Below, in pieces: positions 43,860 through 52,877 of a stretch of 64,000 bases of DNA (positions are counted from its first letter, which is position 1; the number at the start of each line of letters is the position of its first letter). Under the pieces are notes generated by a model, which saw only the letters and a list, made by a program, of their open reading frames with translations, did not search any database and had not been told where the DNA came from. The DNA comes from Streptomyces ruber. GTDB lineage: Bacteria > Actinomycetota > Actinomycetes > Streptomycetales > Streptomycetaceae. The position numbers were made by a program, and so were the translations under genes. The stretch is taken from the NCBI RefSeq assembly GCF_014648075.1, contig NZ_BMQK01000012.1:163074-227073 (forward strand). The letters are read 5' to 3'.

Positions 43860-45232
43860 GTGTCTAATCAACGGCGGATCTGATGATCAAGGAGACGCCA
43901 GAGATGACCGACACCGTCGTTGGGCCTGTGCCCGCTGAGCAGCCGGTCCAGGCGCCGTCGAGTACGGCGACGGACGAGCAGTTGATCGCGATGCTGGTGG
44001 ACCGGGCCCGCAACGAGAAGCTGCAGCTGACCGGCGAGGGCGGGTTGCTGCAGATGCTGACCAAGCGGGTGGTGGAGTCCGCCCTGGAGGGCGAGATCAC
44101 CGACCACGTCGGCTACGAGAAGCACGACCCGGTCGGGAAGAACAACGGCAACAGCCGCAACGGGACCCGGGCGAAGACCGTGCTGACCGATGTCGGCCCG
44201 GTGGAGGTGAGGGTGCCGCGTGATACTGCCGGCGGCTTCGAGCCGCAGATTGTCAAGAAGCGGCAGCGCCGCCTGACCGGCGTCGACGAGATGGTGCTGT
44301 CGCTGTCCGCGAAGGGCCTCACGCACGGCGAGATCTCGGCCCATCTCGCCGAGGTCTACGGCGCCGAGGTGTCCAAGCAGACCATCTCCACCATCACCGA
44401 CAAGGTGATGGACGGCATGGCCGAATGGCAGAACCGTCCCCTCGACCGCGTCTACCCGGTCCTGTTCGTGGACGCCATCAACGTCAAGATCAGGGACGGG
44501 CAGGTCGCGAACCGCCCGATCTACGTGGTGATGGCGGTGACCGTGGACGGCACCCGCGACATCCTCGGCATCTGGGCCGGCGACGGCGGCGAGGGCGCCA
44601 AGTACTGGCTGCACGTGTTCACCGAGCTGAAGAACCGCGGCTGCGAGGACGTCCTCATGCTCGTCTGCGACGGACTCAAGGGCCTGCCCGAGGCGGTCGA
44701 GACCGTCTGGCCCCGCACCATCGTGCAGACCTGCGTGGTCCACCTTCTGCGCAACAGCTTCCGCTACGCGGCCCGCCAGGACTGGGACAAGATCGCCAAG
44801 GCCCTCAAGCCCGTCTACACCGCCCCCAGCGAGGACGCGGCCACGGAGCGGTTCCTGGAGTTTCAGGAGGCGTGGAGCAAGAAGTACCCGGCGATCGTGA
44901 AGCTGTGGTCGGACGCCTGGGCCGAGTTCGTGCCCTTCCTCTCCTTCGACGTCGAGATACGCAAGGTCATCTGCTCGACCAACGCGATCGAGTCCGTGAA
45001 CGCGCGGATACGCAAGGCCGTCCGGGCCCGCGGGCACTTTCCCAACGAGGCCGCCGCCCTCAAGTGCGTCTACATGGCGCTGATGAGCCTGGACCCGACG
45101 GGGAAGGGCCGCAAGCGGTGGACCATGCGCTGGAAGGCACCCCTGAACGCCTTCCAGATCGCCTTCGAGGGCCGCCTGACCCCGAGCAACAACTGACCAC
45201 TCAACAACCGAGAGCAGCCGTTGAATTGACAC
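43860..45232 (+). mobile_element. IS256-family insertion sequence
   Basis: The ends read GTGTCTAATCAACGGC (left) and, inverted, GTGTCAATTCAACGGC (right), enclosing one intact mutator-type transposase. About 1.37 kb. The 8-base flanks differ, so no target duplication remains; the left flank is the truncated Tn3 tnpA. Confidence 0.75.
43904..45196 (+). CDS. IS256-family (mutator-type) transposase
   Basis: 430 residues from the ATG at 43904, 9 bases after AAGGAG; an ATG at 43883 is also in frame. N-terminal RVVESALEGEITDHVGYEKH and NGNSRNGTRAKTVLTDVGPV. DDE core with D in PVLFVDAINVKIRDG, D in VLMLVCDGLKGLPE and E in ICSTNAIESVNARIRKAVR. Cys-x-x-His motif TCVVHLLRNSFRY. Full length and apparently functional. 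Confidence 0.92.
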   Translation: MTDTVVGPVPAEQPVQAPSSTATDEQLIAMLVDRARNEKLQLTGEGGLLQMLTKRVVESALEGEITDHVGYEKHDPVGKNNGNSRNGTRAKTVLTDVGPVEVRVPRDTAGGFEPQIVKKRQRRLTGVDEMVLSLSAKGLTHGEISAHLAEVYGAEVSKQTISTITDKVMDGMAEWQNRPLDRVYPVLFVDAINVKIRDGQVANRPIYVVMAVTVDGTRDILGIWAGDGGEGAKYWLHVFTELKNRGCEDVLMLVCDGLKGLPEAVETVWPRTIVQTCVVHLLRNSFRYAARQDWDKIAKALKPVYTAPSEDAATERFLEFQEAWSKKYPAIVKLWSDAWAEFVPFLSFDVEIRKVICSTNAIESVNARIRKAVRARGHFPNEAAALKCVYMALMSLDPTGKGRKRWTMRWKAPLNAFQIAFEGRLTPSNN

Positions 45233-45293
45233 ACCCTCGCCCGGCGTCCTGCCGTGTCCTGACCCGCCCCTGTGTCCGACGCCCGTCGAGTCC

Positions 45294-45797
45294 CTACGCT
45301 CCGCTCTTGCGGCGGCGGGACGCGGCCGAGCGGGGCGGCGCCGAGCGCATGTGGTCGCGCACCGGCGCCAGCAGGTCGGCGAGGGCCTTGACGTCATCGC
45401 GCGAAAGCGGTTCGAACAGAAGGCCGTTGACCACCTCGATGTGACCTGGCAGCACCTTCGCGAGCAGCTCACGTCCGTCCTCGGTGAGGGCGACGGTGAT
45501 GCTCCGCTCGTCGTCCGGCGACGGAGCGCGGACGACCAGGCCCTCCCTTTCGAGCAGACTCACCTGGTAGGTCAGGCCGCTGCGGCTGTAGACGACGCCG
45601 TCGGCGAGGTCGGTCATGCGGTGGCTGCCCGTCGGCGAGTCTCCGAGGCGGGCCAGCAGTTGGAACTGCACATAGCTGAGATCACCGGTCTCGCGCAGCT
45701 GCTGCTCGACCGCATGCCGGAGCAGGCTGGTCACCTCGACGAGGTCGAAGTAGGCGCCGAGCTGAACGGGGTCGAGGGACGGCGGCGAATCAGGCAT
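45294..45797 (-). CDS. MarR-family transcriptional regulator
   Basis: 167 residues. Helical N-terminus LVEVTSLLRHAVEQQLRETG and winged helix LADGVVYSRSGLTYQVSLLE with wing REGLVVRAPSPDDERSITVA. The C-terminal dimer helix ends LLAPVRDHMRS. A CTTCGAATTCGAAG palindrome lies 16 bases upstream of its start. Two more copies precede the quinone oxidoreductase gene at 46847, so this protein probably represses itself and that operon. Redox or quinone sensing is a plausible inference. Confidence 0.88.
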   Translation of the reverse strand: MPDSPPSLDPVQLGAYFDLVEVTSLLRHAVEQQLRETGDLSYVQFQLLARLGDSPTGSHRMTDLADGVVYSRSGLTYQVSLLEREGLVVRAPSPDDERSITVALTEDGRELLAKVLPGHIEVVNGLLFEPLSRDDVKALADLLAPVRDHMRSAPPRSAASRRRKSGA

Positions 45798-45812
45798 GAC
45801 CGGAGTCTACTG

Positions 45813-45826
45813 CTTCGAATTCGAAG
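45813..45826. promoter_or_regulatory. MarR operator copy 1
   Basis: CTTCGAATTCGAAG, a perfect 14-bp palindrome just upstream of the marR-type gene. Confidence 0.7.
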
Positions 45827-45991
45827 AGAGTGGCTTGCCGCCGTGCCGGCCACCATCGGCGGAGCGAGCGCATGGTGTGGGCAGTGTTGGGCCCCACTGA
45901 GCACTCCAGAACATGGAGTTCGGGCCATGGTGCGGCGCAGGGTTGCGAGCAGGAGGACGGCGCCGCCGCCCACGGATCCCGAGGAGCGGCC

Positions 45992-46177
45992 ATGAGCATC
46001 CCCTGTCTCGCGCAACGTGAGGACCAGCAGCAGCTCGAGTGGATCGGGAGGAGTGTCTTCAGGGTCCTGCTCGGCGCCGAGGCGACCGGTGGGCATCTGA
46101 CTGTCGGCTGCCTCGACGTTGGCAAGGGTGAGGTGCCCGGCCGCAGGCAGGAAGCCATGAACGCGATGTCGGAATGA
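45992..46177 (+). CDS. Small protein, possibly a cupin N-terminal fragment
   Basis: 61 residues from an ATG after GAGGAG. QREDQQQLEWIGRSVFRVLL and ATGGHLTVGCLDVGKGEV look like the first strands of a cupin, after which the frame ends NAMSE without the metal-binding motifs. The stop overlaps the FMN-reductase start by 4 bases. Either a genuine small protein or a cupin with an internal deletion. Confidence 0.35.
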   Translation: MSIPCLAQREDQQQLEWIGRSVFRVLLGAEATGGHLTVGCLDVGKGEVPGRRQEAMNAMSE

Positions 46178-46749
46178 GCGCCGCCGCGTGGGCTCCGGTG
46201 TCCTTGGCTGTGGTGAGCGCCGGTGTCGGCCGTCCGCGTCCGACTCGCCGGCTCGCGGACTGGGTTGCTGAGGCTGTGTGCCGGTCGCTGGCGGCCGGCG
46301 GTGCGCGCGCCGAGGTGGAGGTGGTGGAGCTGCACCGGCTGGTGGCCGATCTTGCCCAGCACTGCATCCAGGGCCGCGCCAGTCTCGACCTGCGGGAGGC
46401 GATCGCGGCGGTCGTGGCGGCCGACGGGCTGGTGGTGGCGACCCCGGTGCTCGCCGCATCTCCGAGCGAGGTGTTCGACTCGTTCCTCGCCGTCCTCGGG
46501 CACGGAGTCCTCTCGGGCATGCCGGTGCTGCTGGCGCGCAACAGGAGTTCCGACCGGCAGTCGCCCGACATCACACAGGTGATGCACAGGCGCCTGACCT
46601 GCGTGCGCGCCGACCCCGTGCCCACGGTCGTCGTCGCAGGCCCCGTCGACTGGCAGGCCGCGGCCCACAGCGACGCGGCGCGGCTGCGCGCCTGCATCGA
46701 CCAAGCCGCCGCGGAACTCGCCGTGGCGATGCGCGCGCGCCGACAGTGA
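46174..46749 (+). CDS. NADPH-dependent FMN reductase family protein
   Basis: 191 residues, ATG overlapping the small ORF upstream. Flavodoxin-like fold: LAVVSAGVGRPRPTRRLADW (phosphate-binding start), AEVEVVELHRLVADLAQ, AADGLVVATPVLAASPSEVF, DSFLAVLGHGVLSGMPVLLA. This matches SsuE/CE1759-like reductases that reduce FMN with NAD(P)H, often for a partner monooxygenase. No luciferase-type partner is adjacent. It lies between the MarR operator sites. Confidence 0.75.
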   Translation: MSAAAWAPVSLAVVSAGVGRPRPTRRLADWVAEAVCRSLAAGGARAEVEVVELHRLVADLAQHCIQGRASLDLREAIAAVVAADGLVVATPVLAASPSEVFDSFLAVLGHGVLSGMPVLLARNRSSDRQSPDITQVMHRRLTCVRADPVPTVVVAGPVDWQAAAHSDAARLRACIDQAAAELAVAMRARRQ

Positions 46750-46760
46750 CCGGTACCACT

Positions 46761-46814
46761 TGCTTCGAATTCGAAGCAGATGTAGTGTCCTCAACAGTTA
46801 CTTCGAATTCGAAG
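46761..46814. promoter_or_regulatory. MarR operator copies 2 and 3
   Basis: TGCTTCGAATTCGAAGCA (46761-46778, 18-bp palindrome) and CTTCGAATTCGAAG (46801-46814), 38 bases centre to centre, in the promoter of the quinone oxidoreductase. Same core as the site upstream of the MarR gene. Confidence 0.7.
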
Positions 46815-46846
46815 CAACTTGGATCGCGGTGAAGGTGAGAACCGAC

Positions 46847-47791
46847 ATGAAGGCAGTACGTTTCCACGAGTACGGCGACCCCGGCGTCCTGCGCTACGAG
46901 GACGCGGAGCAGCCCGTCCCCGGGGCCGGTGAGGTCCGCATCCGCGTTGCCGCCACGTCCTTCAACCCCGTCGACGCCAACATCCGCGCCGGCTTCATGC
47001 GCGGCCCCATCCCGGTGACACTGCCCCACACCCCCGGCATCGACCTCGCCGGCACCGTCGACGCGCTGGGCGAGGGCGTGGACGGCCTCGCGGTCGGCGA
47101 CGACGTCATCGGCTTCCTGCCGATGGACGGGGCCGGCGCCGCCGCGGAGTACGTCCTCGCACCGGCCGAGGTCCTGACGCCGCCCCCCAAGGACGTCCCG
47201 CTGGCTGATGCCGCCGCGCTGCCACTGGTGGGCCTGACCGCGTTCCAGGCGCTGTTCGACCACGGCAAGCTGACGGCCGGGCAACGCGTACTGATCAACG
47301 GCGCCGGCGGAGCGGTTGGCGGCTACGCTGTACAGCTGGCCAAGAACGCCGACGCTCACGTCATCGCCACGGCCGGCCCGCGCAGCAGCGAAGCGGTCCG
47401 ATCAGCCGGTGCGGACGAGGTCATCGACCACACCACCACCGTGGTGACCGCGGCGCCGACCGAGCCGGTCGACGTGGTGCTCAACCTCGCCCCGGTCGAC
47501 CCCGCCGAGCTAGCCGCGTTGGTCACCCTGGTCCGTCCGGGCGGTGTCCTGGTGAACACCACGGTCTGGATGCCCGCCCCCAGCGACGAGGAGCGCGGCG
47601 TGCGGGGAATCGACCTGTTCGTCCGCAGCGACGCCGACCAGCTGGCACAGCTGGTGGCGCTGATTGACCGCGGCGAGCTGCGCGTCGCCGTCGCCGAACG
47701 CGTGCCGCTGGCCGAGCTGCCGACGCTGCACACACGTGCCGCCGAGGGCGCGGTGCACGGCAAGGTCATCGTTGTCCCGTCCGGCGTCTGA
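46847..47791 (+). CDS. NADPH:quinone oxidoreductase-like MDR-family protein
   Basis: 314 residues; the ATG at 46847 follows GAAGGTGAGA. Medium-chain dehydrogenase fold without structural zinc: GroES-like N-terminus (VRFHEYGDPGVLRYEDAEQP, VAATSFNPVDANIRAG) and the cofactor motif VLINGAGGAVGGYAVQLAKN (about 148-167). The C-terminus ends GAVHGKVIVVPSG. Family members reduce quinones or enones with NADPH. Promoter carries two MarR-type operators. Confidence 0.85.
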   Translation: MKAVRFHEYGDPGVLRYEDAEQPVPGAGEVRIRVAATSFNPVDANIRAGFMRGPIPVTLPHTPGIDLAGTVDALGEGVDGLAVGDDVIGFLPMDGAGAAAEYVLAPAEVLTPPPKDVPLADAAALPLVGLTAFQALFDHGKLTAGQRVLINGAGGAVGGYAVQLAKNADAHVIATAGPRSSEAVRSAGADEVIDHTTTVVTAAPTEPVDVVLNLAPVDPAELAALVTLVRPGGVLVNTTVWMPAPSDEERGVRGIDLFVRSDADQLAQLVALIDRGELRVAVAERVPLAELPTLHTRAAEGAVHGKVIVVPSGV

Positions 47792-47830
47792 CGCCGCTCC
47801 TCCACCGAGAGGAAAGGGCCACGGCATTAA

Positions 47831-48716
47831 CTGATCATTTCAGAATGAGCTTGGCGGAGGGCTCGGCCGTGGGCTGAGTCAACGGCACACTTCTGCAGGC
47901 GTCGGACGATCTTGTGCCTGATGACCTGTGGAACCGCATAGCCCCGTTGCTCCCTCCTCGTCCGCCGCGTCGTCGCCGGTACCCGGGACGACTGCCGGTG
48001 GATGACCGGGCCGCCCTGCGCGGCATCGTCTACGTGCTGCGCAAGGGGGTGAGCTGGGCGGATGTGTCCGCAGAGCGGATCGGTCGCAGCGGTGTGACGG
48101 CCTGGCGGCGGCTGCGGGACTGGACCGAAGCCGGAGTCCGGCCGCGTCTGCACGAGGTCCTGCCGGCCGACTTGCGCAAGGCGGGACTGCTGGAGATGGA
48201 CGACGCGGCGGACGACGGCTCACAAGTCCGGGCCTTCAAAGGAGGGCTCACACCGGGCCTTCGCCGGTCGACCGGGCCCGTCCGGGAAGCAAGCACCACC
48301 TGATCACCGACCGGAACGGGACACCCCTTGCGGTGTCCCTGACCGGCGGAAACCGTCATGACGTCACGCAGTTGATGCCGCTGCCGGACGCGATCCCGCA
48401 CATCCGCGGGACCCGTGGCCGCCCCCGTCACCGGCCCAGGCGCCTGTTCGCCGACCGGGGCTACGACTACGACAAGTACCGCCGCCTCCTCCGGGCCCGC
48501 GGCATCACACCGAAGATCGCTCGCAGAGGCGCCGCCCACGGCTCCGGTCCGGGAAGGACCCGCTGGGTGGTGGAGCGGACCTTCGCCCGGCTCCATCAGT
48601 GCAAACGGCTACAAACCCGCTACGAGATACGCGCCGACCTCCACCTCGGCTTGCTCCAACTCGCTTACAGCATCATCTGCTTGCGCCGCCTCAGAACGTC
48701 ATTTCGAAACGATCAG
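47831..48716 (+). mobile_element. IS5-family (IS427-like) insertion sequence
   Basis: Inverted ends: left CTGATCATTTCAGAATGA and, inverted from the right, CTGATCGTTTCGAAATGA. About 886 bp, with TA-containing flanks. Related in design to the element at 9421 but with different ends. The right end truncates the XRE-family gene. Confidence 0.7.
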
Positions 48717-48719
48717 TAA
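47914..48719 (+). CDS. IS5-family transposase in two frames
   Basis: First frame (to 48303): PDDLWNRIAPLLPPRPPRRR, LRKGVSWADVSAERIG, LEMDDAADDGSQVRAFKGG. Second frame (to 48719): the preceding SKHHLITDRNGTPLAVSLTG, LFADRGYDYDKYRRLLRARG and RWVVERTFARLHQCKRLQTR with the catalytic Glu. The switch near 48240-48260 is where IS427-type elements use programmed frameshifting, so it may be natural. But the usual IDSSHVRA motif reads MDDAADDGSQVRA, so the first catalytic position may be altered. Confidence 0.75.
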
Positions 48720-49055
48720 GGCGCAGCAGCCCCGGATCGGGGCGCTGAACCGTGCGCGGCGTCGCTGGCCGGTGCGGGGTGGTGGGCGCGGCCAGGTCGT
48801 GGAGATGAGCGCGTTCGACCTCGTCCAGACGCAGGGCCCGGGCCGGCGCGTCGAGTGCTGCGGCAGAGACGTTGGCCTGGCGCCCCTGCTCGAGCCGACT
48901 GTAGTGATCCGGGCTCACGCCTGCCGCGACGGCCAGCTCGTCCCGGCGCAGTCCCGCCGGGCTCCGGGGAAGGGCTCGATGCCAGCCTGGGACGGAGTGA
49001 GGCGGTCTCGGCGAGAGCGCATAAACGCTCCGAGCGCGGCGCGGTCGCGTGGCAT
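48720..49055 (-). pseudogene. MmyB-type XRE regulator, frameshifted and truncated by IS5
   Basis: The start MPRDRAALGAFMRSRRDRLT (49055) runs to a deletion after PGARR. The HTH continues in another frame: GLRRDELAVAAGVSPDHYSR, LEQGRQANVSAAALDA, then LRLDEVERAHLHDLAAPTTP. The ligand-binding C-terminal half is replaced by the IS5 element at 48717. It closely parallels the regulator at 50479. Divergent from the alcohol dehydrogenase gene. Confidence 0.7.
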
Positions 49056-49156
49056 TGCTCCAGCGTAGGTGCCCCCGGGCTCCCTTGACCGGTCCTGCCA
49101 TGACCAGGTTCATCCCGACCTGGCCTGGTACCCGCGGCCCCCATAGAAAGGGACCC

Positions 49157-50212
49157 ATGACTTCCCTTCACACCAACGACAGCACTCCCCCCACGCGACT
49201 GATGAAGCGCTGGATACTGCCCGCAGATGCGACCGATGCCGCCGAGCTCGTCCTGGACGAGACACCCGTACCCGTACCGGGCCCCGGCGAGGTCCGCATT
49301 CGCGTCCGGGCGATCTCGATGAACTACCGCGACCAACTGATCCTCAAAGGCCCCTTCGGCCGGCTGCCGGAGCAGGACCTCGTCCCGTTGTCGGATGTCG
49401 CAGGGGAAATAGATGCCGTCGGCCCGCAGGTCAAGGGCTGGAGCGTAGGCGACCGCGTCACCAATCTGCACGTGCTCGGCTGGAGCGACGGCCGCCCGCC
49501 GGTCGCCATGGGCCTGGGGCTGGGCGCCTTGCACGAGGACGGAGTGCTCGCCGAGTACGTCGTCCTCCCGGCCCGGCGCATCATGCGCGCCCCCGCCAAC
49601 CTCGACCACTCCGAGGCAGCCACCCTGCCCGTGGCAGCCCTGACCGCCTGGAACGCCCTCTACGGAGACCACCCGATCACCGCTGACAGCACCGTCCTGA
49701 TCATTGGCAGCGGCGGCGTCGCGCTCTCCGCCCTGCAGTTCGCCCGGGCCGCCGGCGCCCGGGTCTACGCGACCGTGCGCACCAACGCCGCAGGTGAGGA
49801 CCTCGTCCGCTTCGGCGCTGCGGGCTACGTCAACAGCATGACCCAACATGACTGGGGTGATGCGATCTACGCGCTGTCCGGAGGGGTGGACAAGGTGGTC
49901 GACAGCGTCGGCGTGTCCATCCTGGCCCAAGCCCTGGCCGCCCTCGCACCGGGCGGTGAGGTCGCCACCCTCGGCCTGTTCGATGCGGCCGGCGGGCCGC
50001 TGGACGGCTACGCCCTGCTCAGCAAACAGGCTCGCATCCGCGGCGTCGCGGTCGGCAGCGAGGCCATGCACCGCGATCTTGTGCGTCACGTCGACACCCA
50101 TGACATCCACCCGGTGATCGACCGCCGGATCGGCTTCCTCGACGCCCCTGCCGCGTACACGGCTCAGACCGCCGGCGGGCTGTTCGGCAAGGTCGTCATC
50201 GAACTGGACTGA
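49157..50212 (+). CDS. NAD(P)-dependent alcohol dehydrogenase-like MDR protein
   Basis: 351 residues. GroES-like domain VPVPGPGEVRIRVRAISMNY with RDQLILKG, Rossmann motif VLIIGSGGVALSALQFARAA (about 185-204) and a C-terminal LFGKVVIELD. The zinc-ligand Cys pattern of true zinc alcohol dehydrogenases is not present, so it is of the zinc-independent reductase type. Divergent from a broken XRE regulator that probably controlled it. Confidence 0.85.
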   Translation: MTSLHTNDSTPPTRLMKRWILPADATDAAELVLDETPVPVPGPGEVRIRVRAISMNYRDQLILKGPFGRLPEQDLVPLSDVAGEIDAVGPQVKGWSVGDRVTNLHVLGWSDGRPPVAMGLGLGALHEDGVLAEYVVLPARRIMRAPANLDHSEAATLPVAALTAWNALYGDHPITADSTVLIIGSGGVALSALQFARAAGARVYATVRTNAAGEDLVRFGAAGYVNSMTQHDWGDAIYALSGGVDKVVDSVGVSILAQALAALAPGGEVATLGLFDAAGGPLDGYALLSKQARIRGVAVGSEAMHRDLVRHVDTHDIHPVIDRRIGFLDAPAAYTAQTAGGLFGKVVIELD

Positions 50213-50430
50213 GCCCACCGGCGCCGACACGGCACATCCGAGGCTGAGCACCCGAGGTGGTGCTGCCGGCGACGTCGTGCGTCGCCACAGGATGCGCAGG
50301 ACATGACCCAGGTCTCCGATCCGGACGGCAACGAAGCACAGCCCCGCGTCACGAAAATCGTGTCAGGGCCACGTGTACGCCGACAGCCGGGCGGGCCACG
50401 CGGTGAGACGGCCACCCGGGCGGCCTCGAC
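50213..50430. other. Intergenic stretch, no gene recognised
   Basis: Short frames only; probably contains the end of the dehydrogenase transcript and the unrecognised 5' part of an IS5 remnant. Confidence 0.35.
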
Positions 50431-50512
50431 GCGGCGGCGACCTCATCGGAGCCTACCCGGGCTTCGCCGTCTGCCTCATCACCCACCGCCACGTGCAACG
50501 CCTCTGTCAGGA
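50431..50512 (+). pseudogene. IS5-family transposase, 3' remnant
   Basis: RRRDLIGAYPGFAVCLITHR and HVQRLCQ match the last residues of IS427-type transposases, such as DCVITHRHVQRLC at the end of the copy at 9418. Only ~27 codons remain, and they overlap the end of the XRE gene on the other strand. Confidence 0.6.
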
Positions 50513-51399
50513 CCTTGTGCCTTTACCTGCGGGTGGTGCAACGCGTAACTGCGGAGCAGGGGGAGGACGTGTGCAGTCGGTGAGTCGGGCTCGACCGTGT
50601 AGATCACCAGTTGTTGGTCGGAGCTCTGGGGAAGTGTCACCGCTTCGACGCCGAATTCGAGCGGGCCTCCTGCGGGGTGCGCGATGTGCTTGGTGACCGA
50701 CGAGCGGTCTGTGACGCCCTGGTCGTTCCACCACCGATCGACCTGGGGTTCCTTGGCACGCAGGTCTTCGATCAGCGCGGCGAGCGCACGGTCGTTCGGG
50801 TGCCGGCCCGCTTCGTAACGCAGTGAGCCCACAGCAGCGTTCGCGTAATCCGCCCAGTTGACGATGCGCACACGGGCGGCTTCACCAAGCAGGAGCCACC
50901 GCGCAAAAGAGGTACCCGGGTCAAGCCTCACACCCAGAACCTCCTCGAGCAGCGCGTTGGTGGCCAGTACTTCAAGGCGGTGTCCGAGCAGGAGTGTCGG
51001 CAGATCCTCCAGGGCGGTCATCACGCGCAGGAGTCCCGGTTCCGGCTGCTGCGGGCGGTACCAGTCGCCGCGGCGGGATCCGGGATCGGCCAGGGACCGC
51101 AGGTGTTTGCGCTCGGCGTCGGTGAGGTTCAGGGCCCCTGCCAGTGCCTCGCACAGGTCGTCGCTCAACGTGCGCTGGCGCCCCTGTTCCAGACGGCTGT
51201 AGTGGTCCGGGCTGATACCTGCCAGGCCGGCAACCTCCTCCTTGCGCAGCCCCGGCACACGTCGAGGGCCGGGCCAGGGGCGGATCCCGGCCTGTGCGGG
51301 GGTGAGACGGTCCCGGCGGGAGCGGAGAAAGGCTCCCAAAGCCGAGTTCGACCTGGTGCGTCGGCCTGCCGTCGGGTGAGGGTCATGCACGTCATGCAT
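50479..51399 (-). CDS. MmyB-type XRE-family regulator
   Basis: 306 residues from the ATG at 51399. HTH at about 20-75: ALGAFLRSRRDRLTPAQAGI, KEEVAGLAGISPDHYSRLEQ. A MmyB-like ligand-binding domain spans about 115-290 (LLGHRLEVLATNALLEEVLG, VNWADYANAAVGSLRYEAG, LEFGVEAVTLPQSSDQQLVI). In Streptomyces such regulators usually stand divergent to an oxidoreductase or hydrolase. The last ~10 residues come from the IS5 remnant. The next rightward gene of size is the hydrolase at 51838. Confidence 0.85.
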   Translation of the reverse strand: MHDVHDPHPTAGRRTRSNSALGAFLRSRRDRLTPAQAGIRPWPGPRRVPGLRKEEVAGLAGISPDHYSRLEQGRQRTLSDDLCEALAGALNLTDAERKHLRSLADPGSRRGDWYRPQQPEPGLLRVMTALEDLPTLLLGHRLEVLATNALLEEVLGVRLDPGTSFARWLLLGEAARVRIVNWADYANAAVGSLRYEAGRHPNDRALAALIEDLRAKEPQVDRWWNDQGVTDRSSVTKHIAHPAGGPLEFGVEAVTLPQSSDQQLVIYTVEPDSPTAHVLPLLRSYALHHPQVKAQGPDRGVARGGG

Positions 51400-51501
51400 C
51401 ACTCCATTCGACCAGACCGCTGCGCAGGGTGCCTGGTCATGCGAAGACCAGGCACAGGTCGGCCTGGTTGCCCCACGGACGGCGAACATAGCGTCGCCGA
51501 C

Positions 51502-51618
51502 ATGAGCACTTCGAACACGGCGCCGGTCACCGACACCACCGCGATACCGGTGTGGCGGCGGCACGCGCTCGTCACAGTCGGCCGCCGGCACCCCCGCCGA
51601 GCGCGTCGGCGCCTCTGA
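51502..51618 (+). CDS. Short ORF, probably the 5' end of a broken gene
   Basis: 38 codons, MSTSNTAPVTDTTAIPVWRR then HALVTV, divergent from the XRE regulator. The sequence has the look of a small membrane protein N-terminus whose hydrophobic body has been deleted (continuing GRRHPRRARRRL). The DNA to 51837 carries no recognisable gene. Confidence 0.3.
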   Translation: MSTSNTAPVTDTTAIPVWRRHALVTVGRRHPRRARRRL

Positions 51619-51837
51619 CGAGGTCACCGCCACCGTCAGCCGGCTCGTCTCCGACGCAGGAGGCGCCGTCCACGGTGCCGATGTTCCGTCGACGGCGGCG
51701 CCGGCTCCTCCCGGCAACGCCGGCCACCGATGGCCCCGGACACACGTCCGGACACCTGCCGCCCGTGCCCTTCCCGGCGACGGTCCGGCAGGACCCGCTC
51801 GGGGTGCCACGCTGCCACAACACCACCAGGAGGTCCC

Positions 51838-52806
51838 ATGACCGACGCGCTTGCCCCTCCCCCCTTCGATCCCGAGCTCCGGGCCGTCCTCGACCTCCTC
51901 GGGGATCAGCTGCCGGTCGGGTTCACGGCCGAGATGATCCCGCTCGCCCGGCAGGCCGCGGGGATCGACGCCTCCGTCGATGGTGTCCTCGCGGAAGCGG
52001 GCGTCTCACGGCGCGATGTCACGATCCCCGGGTACGAGGGGGCCGACATCGTCGTATCGGTCCTTGCCCGGGAGGACCACACGGGCCTCGGACCGGGGAT
52101 CTTCCACACACACGGCGGCGGCATGATACTCGGCGACCGGTTCCTCGGGCTGCCGCAGATCTTGCCGTGGATCGTGGAGCACGACTCCGTGGCGGTGACC
52201 GTCGAGTACCGGCTCGCCCCCGAGTACCCCGACCCGTATCCGGTGGAGGACTGCTATGCCGGGCTCCGCTGGACCGCGGAGCACGCCGAGGAACTCGGAA
52301 TCGCCCCCGGACGGCTCATCATCGCGGGGGCGAGCGCCGGCGGAGGCCTCGCGGCCGGGACAGCACTGTTGGCGCGAGACCGGCAGGGTCCGCGTCTGGC
52401 CGGACAGGTTTTGATCTACCCGATGCTCGACGACCGCGACCAGACCGTCTCGACGGCGCAGATCGACGGCATCGGCGTCTGGGACCGAGTGAGCAACCTG
52501 ACCGGCTGGACCGCCCTGCTCGGCGACCGCCGCGGCACGGCGGACGTATCCGTCTACGCCGCCCCCGCCCGGGCGACGGACCTGTCCGGCCTGCCACCCG
52601 CCTTCATCGACTGCGGGTCCGCCGAGGTGTTCCGCGACGAAGACGTCGCCTACGCGTCGGCACTCTGGGAGGCCGGCGTACAGGCAGAACTGCATGTCTG
52701 GCCCGGAGGATTTCACGGATTCGACGTGCTGGCATCCCATACGTCGCTCGCACATGCCATGACCGCAACACGAAACGCGTGGGTGGCGCGTCACATCGGA
52801 ACGTGA
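51838..52806 (+). CDS. Alpha/beta hydrolase, hormone-sensitive-lipase-like
   Basis: 322 residues. Oxyanion motif HTHGGGMILGDR, nucleophile elbow IIAGASAGGGLAAG (Ser in GASAG), and the C-terminal acid and base in FIDCGSAEVFRDEDVAYA and WPGGFHGFD. This is the HSL/acetyl-esterase family, which hydrolyses short-chain esters. The ATG at 51838 follows AGGAGG at 51828-51833 in CCAGGAGGTCCC. A XRE regulator of the MmyB class is encoded divergently upstream. Confidence 0.88.
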   Translation: MTDALAPPPFDPELRAVLDLLGDQLPVGFTAEMIPLARQAAGIDASVDGVLAEAGVSRRDVTIPGYEGADIVVSVLAREDHTGLGPGIFHTHGGGMILGDRFLGLPQILPWIVEHDSVAVTVEYRLAPEYPDPYPVEDCYAGLRWTAEHAEELGIAPGRLIIAGASAGGGLAAGTALLARDRQGPRLAGQVLIYPMLDDRDQTVSTAQIDGIGVWDRVSNLTGWTALLGDRRGTADVSVYAAPARATDLSGLPPAFIDCGSAEVFRDEDVAYASALWEAGVQAELHVWPGGFHGFDVLASHTSLAHAMTATRNAWVARHIGT

Positions 52807-52877
52807 CCCGCGAGGGCTGAGCCCACCGCTCCGTTCCGCAGCCCCACGGGTCATATCCCTTCTCGTGGTGTAGGGGA

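Noticed and set aside
42225..43883. A 552-codon plus-strand frame opposite the second tnpA
   Set aside because: Shadow of the minus-strand transposase.
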